Source: Arenibacter algicola
GTDB lineage: Bacteria > Bacteroidota > Bacteroidia > Flavobacteriales > Flavobacteriaceae
DNA: 64,000 nucleotides
Assembly: GCF_018860365.1 (NCBI RefSeq)
Contig: NZ_JAHKPO010000031.1
Location: 103,506-167,505 of the forward strand
Direction: 5' to 3'
The notes below the pieces were generated by a model. That model had not been told where the DNA came from and searched no databases. It saw only the letters and a list, made by a program, of their open reading frames with translations. This document shows, one piece after another, positions 45,180 through 54,215 of the stretch (positions within the stretch are counted from its first letter, which is position 1; each line of letters begins with the position of its first letter). The position numbers and the translations under genes were made by a program.

Positions 45180-45515
45180 ATGGCAAAACTACATACATCA
45201 GAAATTACGCTAAGAGTTGGATTGGATGAAAATAGGGTTCCTGAAGAGCTAACCTGGTCTGCTCAAGATGGAGGCATAGACAATGAAAAAGCCAAGGCAA
45301 TGCTATTGTCCGTATGGGATAGTGAAAACCAGGAATCTTTAAAGATTGATCTATGGACTAAGGATATGCCGGTAGATGAAATGAAAGTATTTTTTCATCA
45401 AACCCTTGTTTCCCTATCGGACACCTTTATGAAGGCTACCCAGGATGAAAAGATGACGGCTACCATGAAAGATTTTTGCGATTATTTTGCCGAAAAACTT
45501 GAATTAAAAAAATAG
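45180..45515 (+). CDS. gldC: Gliding motility protein GldC
   Basis: A 111-residue cytoplasmic protein that increases gliding efficiency in Flavobacterium; the family is restricted to Bacteroidetes. Recognised by HTSEITLRVGLDENRVPE at the start and by its place directly after gldB. No signal peptide. Part of a gldBC operon. Confidence 0.93.
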   Translation: MAKLHTSEITLRVGLDENRVPEELTWSAQDGGIDNEKAKAMLLSVWDSENQESLKIDLWTKDMPVDEMKVFFHQTLVSLSDTFMKATQDEKMTATMKDFCDYFAEKLELKK

Positions 45516-45621
45516 GCCGCATATAAGCTGTTTGCCACCCTTGGGGCAAAAAGGGCTTTTCCATTAAGTATTTTCGGTGTTTGCCGACTAAGTTGGTAAT
45601 AGTAATTCCTAATTTGTAACG

Positions 45622-46026
45622 ATGGAAAGTATCAGGACAGACCTACTTGTGTTTGTATATAATGCCAATTCCGGGTTTGGTAATGCCCTTTTGGATAGTG
45701 TCCATAAAACCTTGGATCCAAAATCCTACAATTGTAATCTGTGTGCCATAACCTTTGGCTTTTTTTCTGAAAATAGAAAATGGAAGGAATTTAGGCAGAA
45801 TTCGGTTGTGGATATGGAGTTTCTGCATAGGGACGAGTTTAAAAAACGGTATCCGGAAGAAAAACAGAACAAGGAAGCCTTTCCGCAGGTATTCCTTTTA
45901 AAAGCGGATAAACTTCAAGAGTTTCTTTCAAAAGGGGAGATCAATGCCATGAAAAGCCAAGAGGATCTTATTTTGACCGTTGAAGAAAAGTTAGGGCAGA
46001 TCAAGGTAGCGGGAAACGGAAAGTAA
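45622..46026 (+). CDS. Conserved hypothetical protein with CxxC motif
   Basis: A 134-residue cytoplasmic protein I cannot assign to a described function. It begins LLVFVYNANSGFGNALLD, has a C-x2-C in YNCNLCAITFGF near 36-47, and ends in a helical EEKL segment. Homologues in flavobacteria are sometimes labelled GTPase, but I see no P-loop. It stands between gldC and engB on opposite strands, two bases from the engB stop. Confidence 0.72.
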   Translation: MESIRTDLLVFVYNANSGFGNALLDSVHKTLDPKSYNCNLCAITFGFFSENRKWKEFRQNSVVDMEFLHRDEFKKRYPEEKQNKEAFPQVFLLKADKLQEFLSKGEINAMKSQEDLILTVEEKLGQIKVAGNGK

Positions 46027-46028
46027 AT

Positions 46029-46643
46029 CTAGTTTACTATCTTAAAGAAATTGGTATTTAATTCATCAATAAAACCAAGCAATTCTTCTTGGCCCATCCC
46101 ATTGGTAGAGGAGGTTACAAAATAATTGGGGGCCTCTTCCCAAACTCCATCCAATAATTCCTTAATATAGGCATTGACGTGGTTTTCTATGGCTTTTGGT
46201 TTCAATTTATCCGCTTTGGTAAAAATCATGCAAAACGGAATCTGGTTTTCTCCCATCCATTCCAAAAATTCCATATCTACTTTTTGGGGTTCATGTCTAA
46301 TATCGATCAAAACAAATGCACATACCAATTGCTGCCGCTCTATAAAGTAGTCGGTGATATATTTTTGAAAGGTTTTTTTGTCTTTTTTGGATACACGGGC
46401 ATAGCCATAACCGGGCAAATCTACCAAAAACCAATTTTCGTTTATTTTAAAGTGATTTATAAGTTGCGTCTTTCCAGGTCTGCCAGATGTTTTGGCCAAA
46501 CTTTTTCTTTGGGTGAGCATGTTGATCAAGGAGGACTTTCCAACATTGGAGCGACCAATAAATGCGTATTCCGGCAAATGGTCCTTAGGGCAATTTGCTA
46601 CGTTGGAATTGCTCATAACAAAGTCGGCCGACTTAATTTTCAT
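46029..46643 (-). CDS. engB: Ribosome biogenesis GTPase EngB (YihA/YsxC)
   Basis: Essential GTPase for late 50S assembly; 204 residues from the chosen start. G1 GRSNVGKSS, G3 DLPGYGYAR, G4 FTKADKL. The frame continues to 46712 but overlaps the upstream hydrolase; MKIKSADFVMSNSN is the typical beginning. It is 38 bases after the hydrolase stop on the same strand. Confidence 0.96.
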   Translation of the reverse strand: MKIKSADFVMSNSNVANCPKDHLPEYAFIGRSNVGKSSLINMLTQRKSLAKTSGRPGKTQLINHFKINENWFLVDLPGYGYARVSKKDKKTFQKYITDYFIERQQLVCAFVLIDIRHEPQKVDMEFLEWMGENQIPFCMIFTKADKLKPKAIENHVNAYIKELLDGVWEEAPNYFVTSSTNGMGQEELLGFIDELNTNFFKIVN

Positions 46644-46680
46644 TTGTTCGCTTTTAAAGGTTGCAGATCTTAACTCTTGT

Positions 46681-47445
46681 TTAGAAATTTCTTTTTTCCA
46701 GCCAGGCGTCAAGAACAGTGTTGAATTCCTGTGGATGTTCCATCATTGGGGCGTGTCCGCACTTCTCTATCCAGAATAAATCGGAATCCGGGAGTAGTGC
46801 ATGGAATTCTTCAGCTACATTGGGTGGCGTTACACTATCGTTTTTCCCCCATATTATACATGTAGGGGTCAACATATGGGGTAAATCTTTGGACATGTTG
46901 TGTCTAATGGCACTTTTTGCGATGGCCAGGGTTTTTACCAGTTTAATACGATCGTTTACAGTGGCAAAGACTTCGTCTACAATTTCCTTGGTGGCTACTT
47001 CGGGATCATAAAATACGTCCTGGGCTTTTTTCTTTATAAATTCATAGTCACCACGTTTGGGATAACCATCTCCCATGGCACTTTCGTACAGTCCTGAACT
47101 ACCTGTGATTACCAGTGCCTTTACTTTTTTTGGGTATAATTTGGTATGGAGCAGGCCAATATGTCCGCCTAGGGAATTACCTAGAAGTATCACATCCTTA
47201 AGGCCTTTATGTTCTATAAACCCTTCCAAAAATTTAGCAAAGCTCTTTACGTTGGTCTTGAGCAATGGCATGTCGTAAATAGGAAGCTCGGGTACCAAAA
47301 CCTTATAGCCTTTAGGTGGAAAATGATTCATAACCCCATGAAAATTGCTCAATCCCCCCATAAGACCGTGTAATATTATAATAGGTGTTCCTTCACCCAT
47401 TTCAATATATCGGTATTTTCCCTCTTTAATTATCTTTTTTTCCAT
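46681..47445 (-). CDS. Alpha/beta hydrolase
   Basis: A 254-residue cytoplasmic hydrolase. HGLMGG forms the oxyanion strand, the elbow is GNSLGG (near 88-93), the acid lies in IWGKNDSVTP (near 204) and the His in KCGHAPMMEHP (near 230). All catalytic parts are present; the substrate is unknown. Upstream of engB on the minus strand and divergent from the dcw cluster. Confidence 0.88.
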   Translation of the reverse strand: MEKKIIKEGKYRYIEMGEGTPIIILHGLMGGLSNFHGVMNHFPPKGYKVLVPELPIYDMPLLKTNVKSFAKFLEGFIEHKGLKDVILLGNSLGGHIGLLHTKLYPKKVKALVITGSSGLYESAMGDGYPKRGDYEFIKKKAQDVFYDPEVATKEIVDEVFATVNDRIKLVKTLAIAKSAIRHNMSKDLPHMLTPTCIIWGKNDSVTPPNVAEEFHALLPDSDLFWIEKCGHAPMMEHPQEFNTVLDAWLEKRNF

Positions 47446-47654
47446 TAAGGATAGCTTCTAATCTTAGTTGGCAAATATAGGCATTTCATTATTATGCAAG
47501 CATAGATAAGTTTTTGGAACGTTGATATTTAATGACAATTTATTGTTGAAAGAATTTTTCTGGTATTGGTCCCAAGAATTTTTTCAGGTGTAATTGGAGT
47601 GTCGTTTGTCGATAAAGTATGCATTTTATTAACAAAGTGGTATTTTGTGGTAAA

Positions 47655-47680
47655 TTGTGGTAATAATTTCTATATATTTG
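47655..47680 (+). promoter_or_regulatory. Promoter of the dcw cluster before mraZ
   Basis: TATATTTG (47673-47680) matches TAnnTTTG exactly, 30 bases before the mraZ GTG. TTG candidates lie 15 and 25 bases upstream of it, so the spacing is not ideal. Repeats of TGTGGTAAA-like sequence surround it (47647-47661), and MraZ in other bacteria binds direct repeats in its own promoter. Confidence 0.55.
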
Positions 47681-47710
47681 AGTTATTAAATTAAAAACCA
47701 GCTACTTTAA

Positions 47711-48175
47711 GTGATTAATTTCATTGGAACATATGATTGTAAGGCCGATTCTAAGGGAAGGGTAATGCTTCCTGTGGCGCTTAAAAATCAAATGTCTCCC
47801 GTAATAAATGATGGTTTTGTGGTTAAACGTTCTGTTTTTCAACCCTGTTTGGAGCTGTATCCTATGGCGGAGTGGAATCTGTTGATGCAGAAAATGAACA
47901 AAAAGAACCGATTCAAGAAAAAAAACAACGATTTCATAAGAAGATTTTCTGCAGGAGTAAAGGTGGTGGAAATAGATGCTACTGGTAGGCTGTTGATCCC
48001 AAAAAATTTGGTAGACGTGGCGGGAATTACGAAAGAGGTAGTATTGAGTTCGGCAATTAACATTGTTGAAATCTGGGATAAGGACAACTATGAAAAGGTA
48101 TTGGAGGAAACGGCCGAGGACTTTGCAAGTTTGGCCGAGGAAGTAATGGGAGATGACGACGATGACTTATCATAA
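47711..48175 (+). CDS. mraZ: Division/cell wall cluster transcriptional regulator MraZ
   Basis: DNA-binding protein of the SpoVT/AbrB fold that controls the dcw cluster in other bacteria. 154 residues with two tandem MraZ repeats; the first has IGTYDCKADSKGRVMLP, the second VVEIDATGRLLIPKNL. The C-terminal tail is acidic. GTG start. First gene of the cluster; its end overlaps rsmH. Confidence 0.96.
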   Translation: MINFIGTYDCKADSKGRVMLPVALKNQMSPVINDGFVVKRSVFQPCLELYPMAEWNLLMQKMNKKNRFKKKNNDFIRRFSAGVKVVEIDATGRLLIPKNLVDVAGITKEVVLSSAINIVEIWDKDNYEKVLEETAEDFASLAEEVMGDDDDDLS

Positions 48176-49058
48176 CCCCGTATTGCTGACAGAGTCCGTT
48201 GAGGGGCTGAATATAAAATCCGATGGAGTTTATGTTGACGTGACCTTTGGTGGTGGCGGACATTCCAAGGAGATATTGAAAAGGCTGGGAGAAAATGGAA
48301 GGCTGTTGGCGTTTGATCAGGATGAGGATGCGTTGCAAAATGTTATTGATGATGGGCGATTTCAGTTGATCAATGAAAACTTTAGATATATAAGGCAGTT
48401 TTTGAAGTTCTATGGCATAAGGAAAGTGGACGGTATTTTGGCCGATTTTGGAGTGTCATCCCATCAATTCGATCAGGCCGAGAGAGGGTTTTCTACCCGT
48501 TTTGATGCTGATCTGGATATGAGAATGAGCAAAAAGAACCAGATTTCAGCCTTTGATGTGGTAAATGTTTATGACTATGATGAGTTGAGGAGGGTGCTTT
48601 TTCAATATGGTGACCTGCGGAACGCAAATGCCATGGCAAAAACCATTATAGAGCAGCGGCAAAATACACCAATAAAAACCACTGATCAGTTGAAGGAGGT
48701 TCTTGGTCAGTATCTGCCAAAACATAGGGAGCATAAGATTTTGGCTCAGATCTACCAGGCTATAAGGATAGAGGTGAACCAGGAAATACAAGTGATAAAG
48801 GAATTTTTGTTACAGGTGCCGGAATTGTTGAATGAAGGGGGTAGGTTAAGTGTAATAAGTTATCATTCCTTGGAGGATAGATTGGTTAAAAGGTTTATAA
48901 GGGCCGGCCAGTTTGAAGGGGAGCCGGAAAAGGATTTTTACGGGAACATAGAAGTTCCTATGAAAAAGGTTGGAGGTTTAGTGGTCCCTTCCAAGGAGGA
49001 AATAAAGTTGAATAATAGGGCACGAAGTGCCAAACTCCGGATAGCGGAGCGGGTTTGA
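48162..49058 (+). CDS. rsmH: 16S rRNA (cytosine-1402-N4)-methyltransferase RsmH
   Basis: Methylates C1402 of 16S rRNA using AdoMet; about 298 residues. YHNPVLLTESVEGL at the start, VDVTFGGGGHSKEIL for AdoMet binding, GILADFGVSSHQFD and ISYHSLEDRLVKRFI are signatures. The ATG at 48162 gives the usual N-terminus; 48153 is three codons upstream in frame. Overlaps the mraZ end by 14 bases. Confidence 0.96.
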   Translation: MTYHNPVLLTESVEGLNIKSDGVYVDVTFGGGGHSKEILKRLGENGRLLAFDQDEDALQNVIDDGRFQLINENFRYIRQFLKFYGIRKVDGILADFGVSSHQFDQAERGFSTRFDADLDMRMSKKNQISAFDVVNVYDYDELRRVLFQYGDLRNANAMAKTIIEQRQNTPIKTTDQLKEVLGQYLPKHREHKILAQIYQAIRIEVNQEIQVIKEFLLQVPELLNEGGRLSVISYHSLEDRLVKRFIRAGQFEGEPEKDFYGNIEVPMKKVGGLVVPSKEEIKLNNRARSAKLRIAERV

Positions 49059-49148
49059 GATTAATGTACGGCAATTTTGAACTGTCCCTAGTGACGTTTG
49101 AATTGTGCAATAGTATAATAAGGTATATAGTTGGGTAAATTTTAAGTA

Positions 49149-49469
49149 ATGAGAAAAGGGATATTGGACATATTAAAAGGAAAGTTTTTAGTGAGTGGAG
49201 GTGCTCCCAAGAACTGGATGTTTATCATATATGTTTCTTTTTTGGCTACGGTCATGATTGCCAGTTCCCATAGTGCTGATGGAAAAGTCCATAAAATTGC
49301 TGCCCTTGATGAACAGGTTAAGGAATTGAGGAGCGAGTTTGTAGATGTCCGTTCCGATATGCAGGAGTTAAAGTTGGAGTCCACTGTGTTGAGAATTCTG
49401 GAGGAAGATGGTTTGTTCCCGTCTGAAACTCCGCCGAAAAAAATAAAAGTTAAAACCGAAACCGAATAA
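49149..49469 (+). CDS. FtsL-like cell division protein
   Basis: A 106-residue bitopic membrane protein in the ftsL position between rsmH and ftsI. One membrane span (about 24-40, MFIIYVSFLATVMIASS), then a periplasmic coiled coil (about 48-80, heptads of Leu and Val), matching the FtsL plan. Sequence identity to E. coli FtsL is too weak to see by eye, so the call rests on size, topology and place. Confidence 0.82.
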   Translation: MRKGILDILKGKFLVSGGAPKNWMFIIYVSFLATVMIASSHSADGKVHKIAALDEQVKELRSEFVDVRSDMQELKLESTVLRILEEDGLFPSETPPKKIKVKTETE

Positions 49470-49471
49470 TA

Positions 49472-51478
49472 GTGCCTGTAACAGAAAAAAACATATTGAC
49501 CAGATTATATATTGTGGCGGGATTCCTATTTCTGTTCGCAATTGCCGTTTTGGTCAAATTGGTCAGTATACAGATGGTGGAAGGGGAGAAGTATAGGAAA
49601 CTGGCCATGGATCGCACTGAAAAAATGTTCACCATTGCTCCTAAGAGAGGTAATCTTTATTCGGATGATGGCAGTTTGTTGGCAACTTCAGTTTCAAGAT
49701 ATACCATACGATTTGATGCCGAAACCGTTGGAAAAAGGGATTTTGAAGATAATGTAAAGCCTTTGTCCGATGCCTTGGCTAAATTGTTGGGCAAAACGTC
49801 CTCACATTATCAGCAATTGTTGAGAAAGGCGAAAGCCAATAAGAATCGATACGCCTTGATTGCCAGGAATTTGGATTATTCGGATTATGTGGCCGTAAAA
49901 CAGTTTCCGCTTTTTAATAAGGGTCCCTATAAAGGGGGGCTAATTATAGAGCAAAAAATTGTACGTGAGCATCCCTTGGGCAAGATCGCTGAGCGGAGCG
50001 TTGGCTATGAACGGGTAGATGAGGACGGATACTACACCAGGGTTGGTTTGGAAGGGGCCTTCGGACAATATCTAAGAGGGGTAGAAGGTAAGAGGTTAAA
50101 ACAAAAAATTGCCAAAGGACAATGGAAGCCTATTGGCTGGGATAATATTGTAGAGCCCAAGGATGGCTATGATGTGGTTTCAACCATTGATATCAATATC
50201 CAGGATATTGCACATCATGCCTTATTGGGGCAATTGGAAAAATATAACGCGGAACATGGTTGTGTAATCGTAATGGAAACCAAGACCGGAGAGGTCAAGG
50301 CCATTTCCAATTTGGGAAGGACCAGCGAGGGCAAATATTATGAGCGACTTAATTATGCTATAGGGGAGTCTCATGAGCCTGGATCTACCTTTAAGCTAAT
50401 GTCTATGGTCGTGGCCTTGGAGGACAAGGTAATAGATACCAATACGGTAATAGATACGGAAAAAGGTACTTATAAGGTCTATAACAGAACGGTTAGGGAC
50501 TCCAAGCACGGGGGTTATGGTAAAATTACCGCCGCTAAGGCGTTTGAGGTGTCTTCCAATACTGCTTTTGCTAAAATCATCAATAATAATTATAAGGACA
50601 ATCCGGAAAAATTTGTCAACCGCCTCATGAACATGAACCTTCATAGGGAATTGGGGTTGCCGGTTAATGGGGAGGGAACCCCGGTAATCCGTTATCCTGG
50701 GGATAAGGGTTGGTCTGGTGTTTCCTTGGCATGGATGTCCCATGGGTATGAAGTTTCACTTACCCCATTACAGACCCTAACTTTTTACAATGCCATTGCC
50801 AATGATGGGGAGATGTTGAAGCCCAGGCTTATAAAAGCAGTGAAGGAGTGGGATAAAACTATTTTGAAATTTGAGAAGGAGGTTATCAATCCGTCTATCT
50901 GTTCCAAGGAAACGGCGCACAAGGTTCAGCAATTGTTGAAAGATGTTGTGGAGAAAAAGCACGGTACCGGGCATGGGTTGTATTCGCCTAATTTTTCTAT
51001 GGCTGGAAAAACCGGAACCACTCAAAAGAATTATGTTTCCAAGGATCCGGAAGTGATGAAGTACATTTCAACTTTTGCCGGTTACTTTCCTGCGGACGAC
51101 CCAAAATATTCCTGTATTGTAGTAATTCATGAGCCGGACAAAAGTGTAGGTTATTATGGTGCCGATGTATCCGGTCCCGTATTTAAATCGGTTGCCCAAA
51201 AGATTTATGCAAGTTCTCCTTTAGTGGATGAGGTGGATGTTAATGATGCCGGGAACAAGAACTTGGAGGAGAACTATCAAAGATACTTTGCAGACTCCAA
51301 TAAAAAATATAATGAAGTGCCCAATGTTGAGGGTATGAGTGGTATGGATGCGGTATCGATCCTTGAAAATTTAGGGATAGAAGTAGAGGTGAAGGGCAAT
51401 GGAAAAGTCAAGAAGCAATCAATTGCCAAGGGAACAGATCTGAAAAAGGTTAATAAAATCGTATTGGTACTATCATGA
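49472..51478 (+). CDS. ftsI: Division transpeptidase FtsI (PBP3) with C-terminal PASTA domain
   Basis: Septal peptidoglycan transpeptidase; 668 residues. A membrane anchor (about 10-32), dimerisation region, then the penicillin-binding domain: STFK 305-308 with the catalytic Ser305, SSN 362-364 and KTG 514-516. Residues of about 607-668 (VPNVEGMSGMDAVSILENLG then a two-strand end) form a PASTA domain, which is unusual in E. coli-type FtsI. GTG start two bases after ftsL; the stop overlaps murE by four bases. Confidence 0.95.
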   Translation: MPVTEKNILTRLYIVAGFLFLFAIAVLVKLVSIQMVEGEKYRKLAMDRTEKMFTIAPKRGNLYSDDGSLLATSVSRYTIRFDAETVGKRDFEDNVKPLSDALAKLLGKTSSHYQQLLRKAKANKNRYALIARNLDYSDYVAVKQFPLFNKGPYKGGLIIEQKIVREHPLGKIAERSVGYERVDEDGYYTRVGLEGAFGQYLRGVEGKRLKQKIAKGQWKPIGWDNIVEPKDGYDVVSTIDINIQDIAHHALLGQLEKYNAEHGCVIVMETKTGEVKAISNLGRTSEGKYYERLNYAIGESHEPGSTFKLMSMVVALEDKVIDTNTVIDTEKGTYKVYNRTVRDSKHGGYGKITAAKAFEVSSNTAFAKIINNNYKDNPEKFVNRLMNMNLHRELGLPVNGEGTPVIRYPGDKGWSGVSLAWMSHGYEVSLTPLQTLTFYNAIANDGEMLKPRLIKAVKEWDKTILKFEKEVINPSICSKETAHKVQQLLKDVVEKKHGTGHGLYSPNFSMAGKTGTTQKNYVSKDPEVMKYISTFAGYFPADDPKYSCIVVIHEPDKSVGYYGADVSGPVFKSVAQKIYASSPLVDEVDVNDAGNKNLEENYQRYFADSNKKYNEVPNVEGMSGMDAVSILENLGIEVEVKGNGKVKKQSIAKGTDLKKVNKIVLVLS

Positions 51479-52938
51479 TGACGCTAAAGGACATATTGTA
51501 CGGTGTTGGTCTTTCTGCGGTAAGTGGATCTACTTCTGTCATGGTGAGCCATATTTGTTTTGATTCCAGAAAAGTTGGAAAGGAGGATGTTTTTGTGGCA
51601 ATAAAAGGTCTTGTTGCAGATGGTCATCAGTTTATAGATAAGGCCATTGCTTCTGGTGCAAAATCCATAGTTTGTGAAGAACTGCCCGAGAAGTTGGATA
51701 ATGGAATAACCTATGTGCAGGTGGATAATGGCAATAAAGCTTTGGCTATTATGGCATCCAATTATTACGGTAATCCCTCCAAAAACTTAAGATTGGTGGG
51801 GGTAACCGGTACCAACGGAAAGACCACTGTTAGTAGCTTGCTTTATCAATTGTTTAAAAAGGCCGGTTTTAAGGTGGGATTGATATCCACCATAAGGATT
51901 ATGGTAGATAATAAGGAGTATGCTACCACCCATACCACTCCGGATGCTTTAACAATCAATAAGCACCTGCAGTTAATGAACGATGCCGGGGTTGAGTATT
52001 GTTTTATGGAGGTCAGTTCCCATGGAATACACCAAAAAAGAACGGAAGGATTGGTGTTCGAAGGCGCTATTTTTACCAATCTCTCCCACGATCACTTGGA
52101 TTATCATAAAACCTTTGCGGAATACAGGGATACTAAGAAAATATTGTTCGATCAACTATCAAAAAAAGCATTTGCACTTACTAATATAGACGATAAGAAC
52201 GGTTTGGTAATGCTGCAGAATACCAATGCGAGAAAGTATACCTATGCCTTGAAATCCTATGCAAATTATAGGGCGCAAATATTGGAGAATCAATTCAATG
52301 GTCAATTGTTAAAGATCGATGACAATGAGGTTTGGTCCAAATTGATCGGAGATTTTAATGCCTATAATATGTTGGCAATTTATGCCACTGCGGATTTATT
52401 GGGATTGGAAAAACTTGAAATTCTTCGTCTACTAAGTGAATTGGAAAATGTAGATGGAAGGTTCCAACATTATATATCAAAAGAGAAAATTACAGCTATT
52501 GTTGATTATGCCCATACACCGGATGCCTTGAAAAATGTACTTGATACTATCAATACATTGAGGACTGGAAATGAAAATGTCATCACCGTCGTGGGGTGTG
52601 GTGGTGACAGAGATAAGTCTAAGCGTCCGGTTATGGGTCATATCGCAACAGCATTGAGTAATAAAGTCATTTTTACTTCGGACAACCCCAGGTCGGAGTC
52701 GCCCACTGTTATTATAGAGGAGATGGAAGCTGGTGTGGAGGCGCAAAATGTAAATAAAACACTGTCTATCGTTAACCGTAAGCAGGCTATTAAAACAGCT
52801 TGTCAATTGGCTACCGCCCACGATATTATTTTGGTTGCCGGCAAAGGCCACGAGACCTATCAGGAAACTAATGGGGTCAGGGAGGATTTTGATGATTTTA
52901 AAATGGTGAAGGAGTTGTTGGCCAACTTAAATAAATAA
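51475..52938 (+). CDS. murE: UDP-N-acetylmuramoyl-L-alanyl-D-glutamate-2,6-diaminopimelate ligase MurE
   Basis: Adds the third residue of the peptidoglycan stem peptide; 487 residues. ATP-binding GVTGTNGKTT (near 105-114). The motif DNPR (in FTSDNPRSESP, near 403-406) is the meso-diaminopimelate version, so the wall is A2pm type. Starts with two Met codons; the first overlaps the ftsI stop. 52 bases separate it from mraY, where other phyla have murF. Confidence 0.97.
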   Translation: MMTLKDILYGVGLSAVSGSTSVMVSHICFDSRKVGKEDVFVAIKGLVADGHQFIDKAIASGAKSIVCEELPEKLDNGITYVQVDNGNKALAIMASNYYGNPSKNLRLVGVTGTNGKTTVSSLLYQLFKKAGFKVGLISTIRIMVDNKEYATTHTTPDALTINKHLQLMNDAGVEYCFMEVSSHGIHQKRTEGLVFEGAIFTNLSHDHLDYHKTFAEYRDTKKILFDQLSKKAFALTNIDDKNGLVMLQNTNARKYTYALKSYANYRAQILENQFNGQLLKIDDNEVWSKLIGDFNAYNMLAIYATADLLGLEKLEILRLLSELENVDGRFQHYISKEKITAIVDYAHTPDALKNVLDTINTLRTGNENVITVVGCGGDRDKSKRPVMGHIATALSNKVIFTSDNPRSESPTVIIEEMEAGVEAQNVNKTLSIVNRKQAIKTACQLATAHDIILVAGKGHETYQETNGVREDFDDFKMVKELLANLNK

Positions 52939-52990
52939 AATATTTGGTGGTCAATATTAAAGTGAATAATAAAAAACAATAAACCCAGGA

Positions 52991-54214
52991 ATGCTATACT
53001 ATTTGTTCGAATATTTGGAAAAACACTATCAACTGCCAGGGGCGGGGCTTTTCCAATTTATAACGTTTAGGGCGGCAATGGCGGTAATGCTTTCGCTGTT
53101 ATTGGCTACGGTCTATGGGAAAAGAATTATTAATTATTTACGCCATAAACAAATTGGGGAAACCGTAAGGGACTTGGGGCTGGAAGGCCAAAAACAAAAA
53201 GCGGGTACCCCGACCATGGGTGGGTTGATTATTATTATGTCCACCTTGATTCCTGTATTGTTGTTTGCGCGTTTCTTGGATAATATTTACGTAATCCTTT
53301 TGATAGTTACTACAATTTGGATGGGGATTATAGGTTTTGTGGATGATTATATCAAAATTTTCAAAAAGGATAAAGAAGGATTAAAAGGTAGGTTCAAGGT
53401 AATGGGCCAGGTAGGTCTAGGGCTTATGGTAGGAGCTACCTTGTATTTTCACCCGGGGGTTACCATGAAGGAGCATTCCAGAACAGAAATTACCCAGGAC
53501 TATATCGTACAGCAAGTACCGGGAAAGGAGATTAAGTCTACCATGACCACCTTGCCATTTATTAAAAATAACGAGTTGGATTATGCCCGCTTTATTACCT
53601 GGATGGGAGATGGGATGGAGAAATATGCCTGGTTGGTATTTATTCCCATAATCATAATTATTGTCACAGCGGTCTCCAACGGGGCAAATCTGACCGATGG
53701 GATAGATGGATTGGCTGCAGGCACATCGGCTATAATAGTATTTACTCTTGGCATCTTTACCCTAGTTTCTGGTAATATCATCTTTTCGGATTATTTGGAT
53801 ATCATGTTTATTCCCAGGGTAGGGGAATTGGTAGTATTTATAGCAGCCTTTGTTGGGGCCCTGGTAGGATTTCTATGGTACAACGCCTATCCGGCAACAG
53901 TTTTTATGGGGGATACCGGAAGTTTGACCATTGGAGGGATAATCGCCGTAATAGCGATCATTATTCGCAAGGAATTGTTGATACCCGTTTTGTGCGGAAT
54001 TTTCTTTGCAGAGTCGATTTCCGTGATGTTGCAGGTGGGTTATTTCAAGTACACCAAAAAGAGATTTGGAGAGGGGAAAAGGATTTTTCTAATGGCACCA
54101 TTACATCATCATTACCAGAAAAAGGGATACCATGAAAGCAAAATCGTGACCAGGTTCTGGGTTGTTGGAATTCTGTTGGCGGTAATAACCATTGTAACCT
54201 TAAAGGTGCGATAG
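52991..54214 (+). CDS. mraY: Phospho-N-acetylmuramoyl-pentapeptide transferase MraY
   Basis: Integral membrane enzyme making lipid I from UDP-MurNAc-pentapeptide and undecaprenyl phosphate; 407 residues and about ten spans. Signatures: [13 protein letters not shown] near 73-85, [13 protein letters not shown] near 117-129, [12 protein letters not shown] near 235-246, and the histidine-rich APLHHHYQ. A loop insertion near 155-195, between membrane spans, makes it longer than E. coli MraY (360). Confidence 0.96.
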   Translation: MLYYLFEYLEKHYQLPGAGLFQFITFRAAMAVMLSLLLATVYGKRIINYLRHKQIGETVRDLGLEGQKQKAGTPTMGGLIIIMSTLIPVLLFARFLDNIYVILLIVTTIWMGIIGFVDDYIKIFKKDKEGLKGRFKVMGQVGLGLMVGATLYFHPGVTMKEHSRTEITQDYIVQQVPGKEIKSTMTTLPFIKNNELDYARFITWMGDGMEKYAWLVFIPIIIIIVTAVSNGANLTDGIDGLAAGTSAIIVFTLGIFTLVSGNIIFSDYLDIMFIPRVGELVVFIAAFVGALVGFLWYNAYPATVFMGDTGSLTIGGIIAVIAIIIRKELLIPVLCGIFFAESISVMLQVGYFKYTKKRFGEGKRIFLMAPLHHHYQKKGYHESKIVTRFWVVGILLAVITIVTLKVR

Positions 54215-54215
54215 A

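Noticed and set aside
45531..45550. Hairpin TTTGCC/GGCAAA after gldC as a terminator
   Set aside because: The stem is only six pairs and is followed by AAAGGGC, not a T run.
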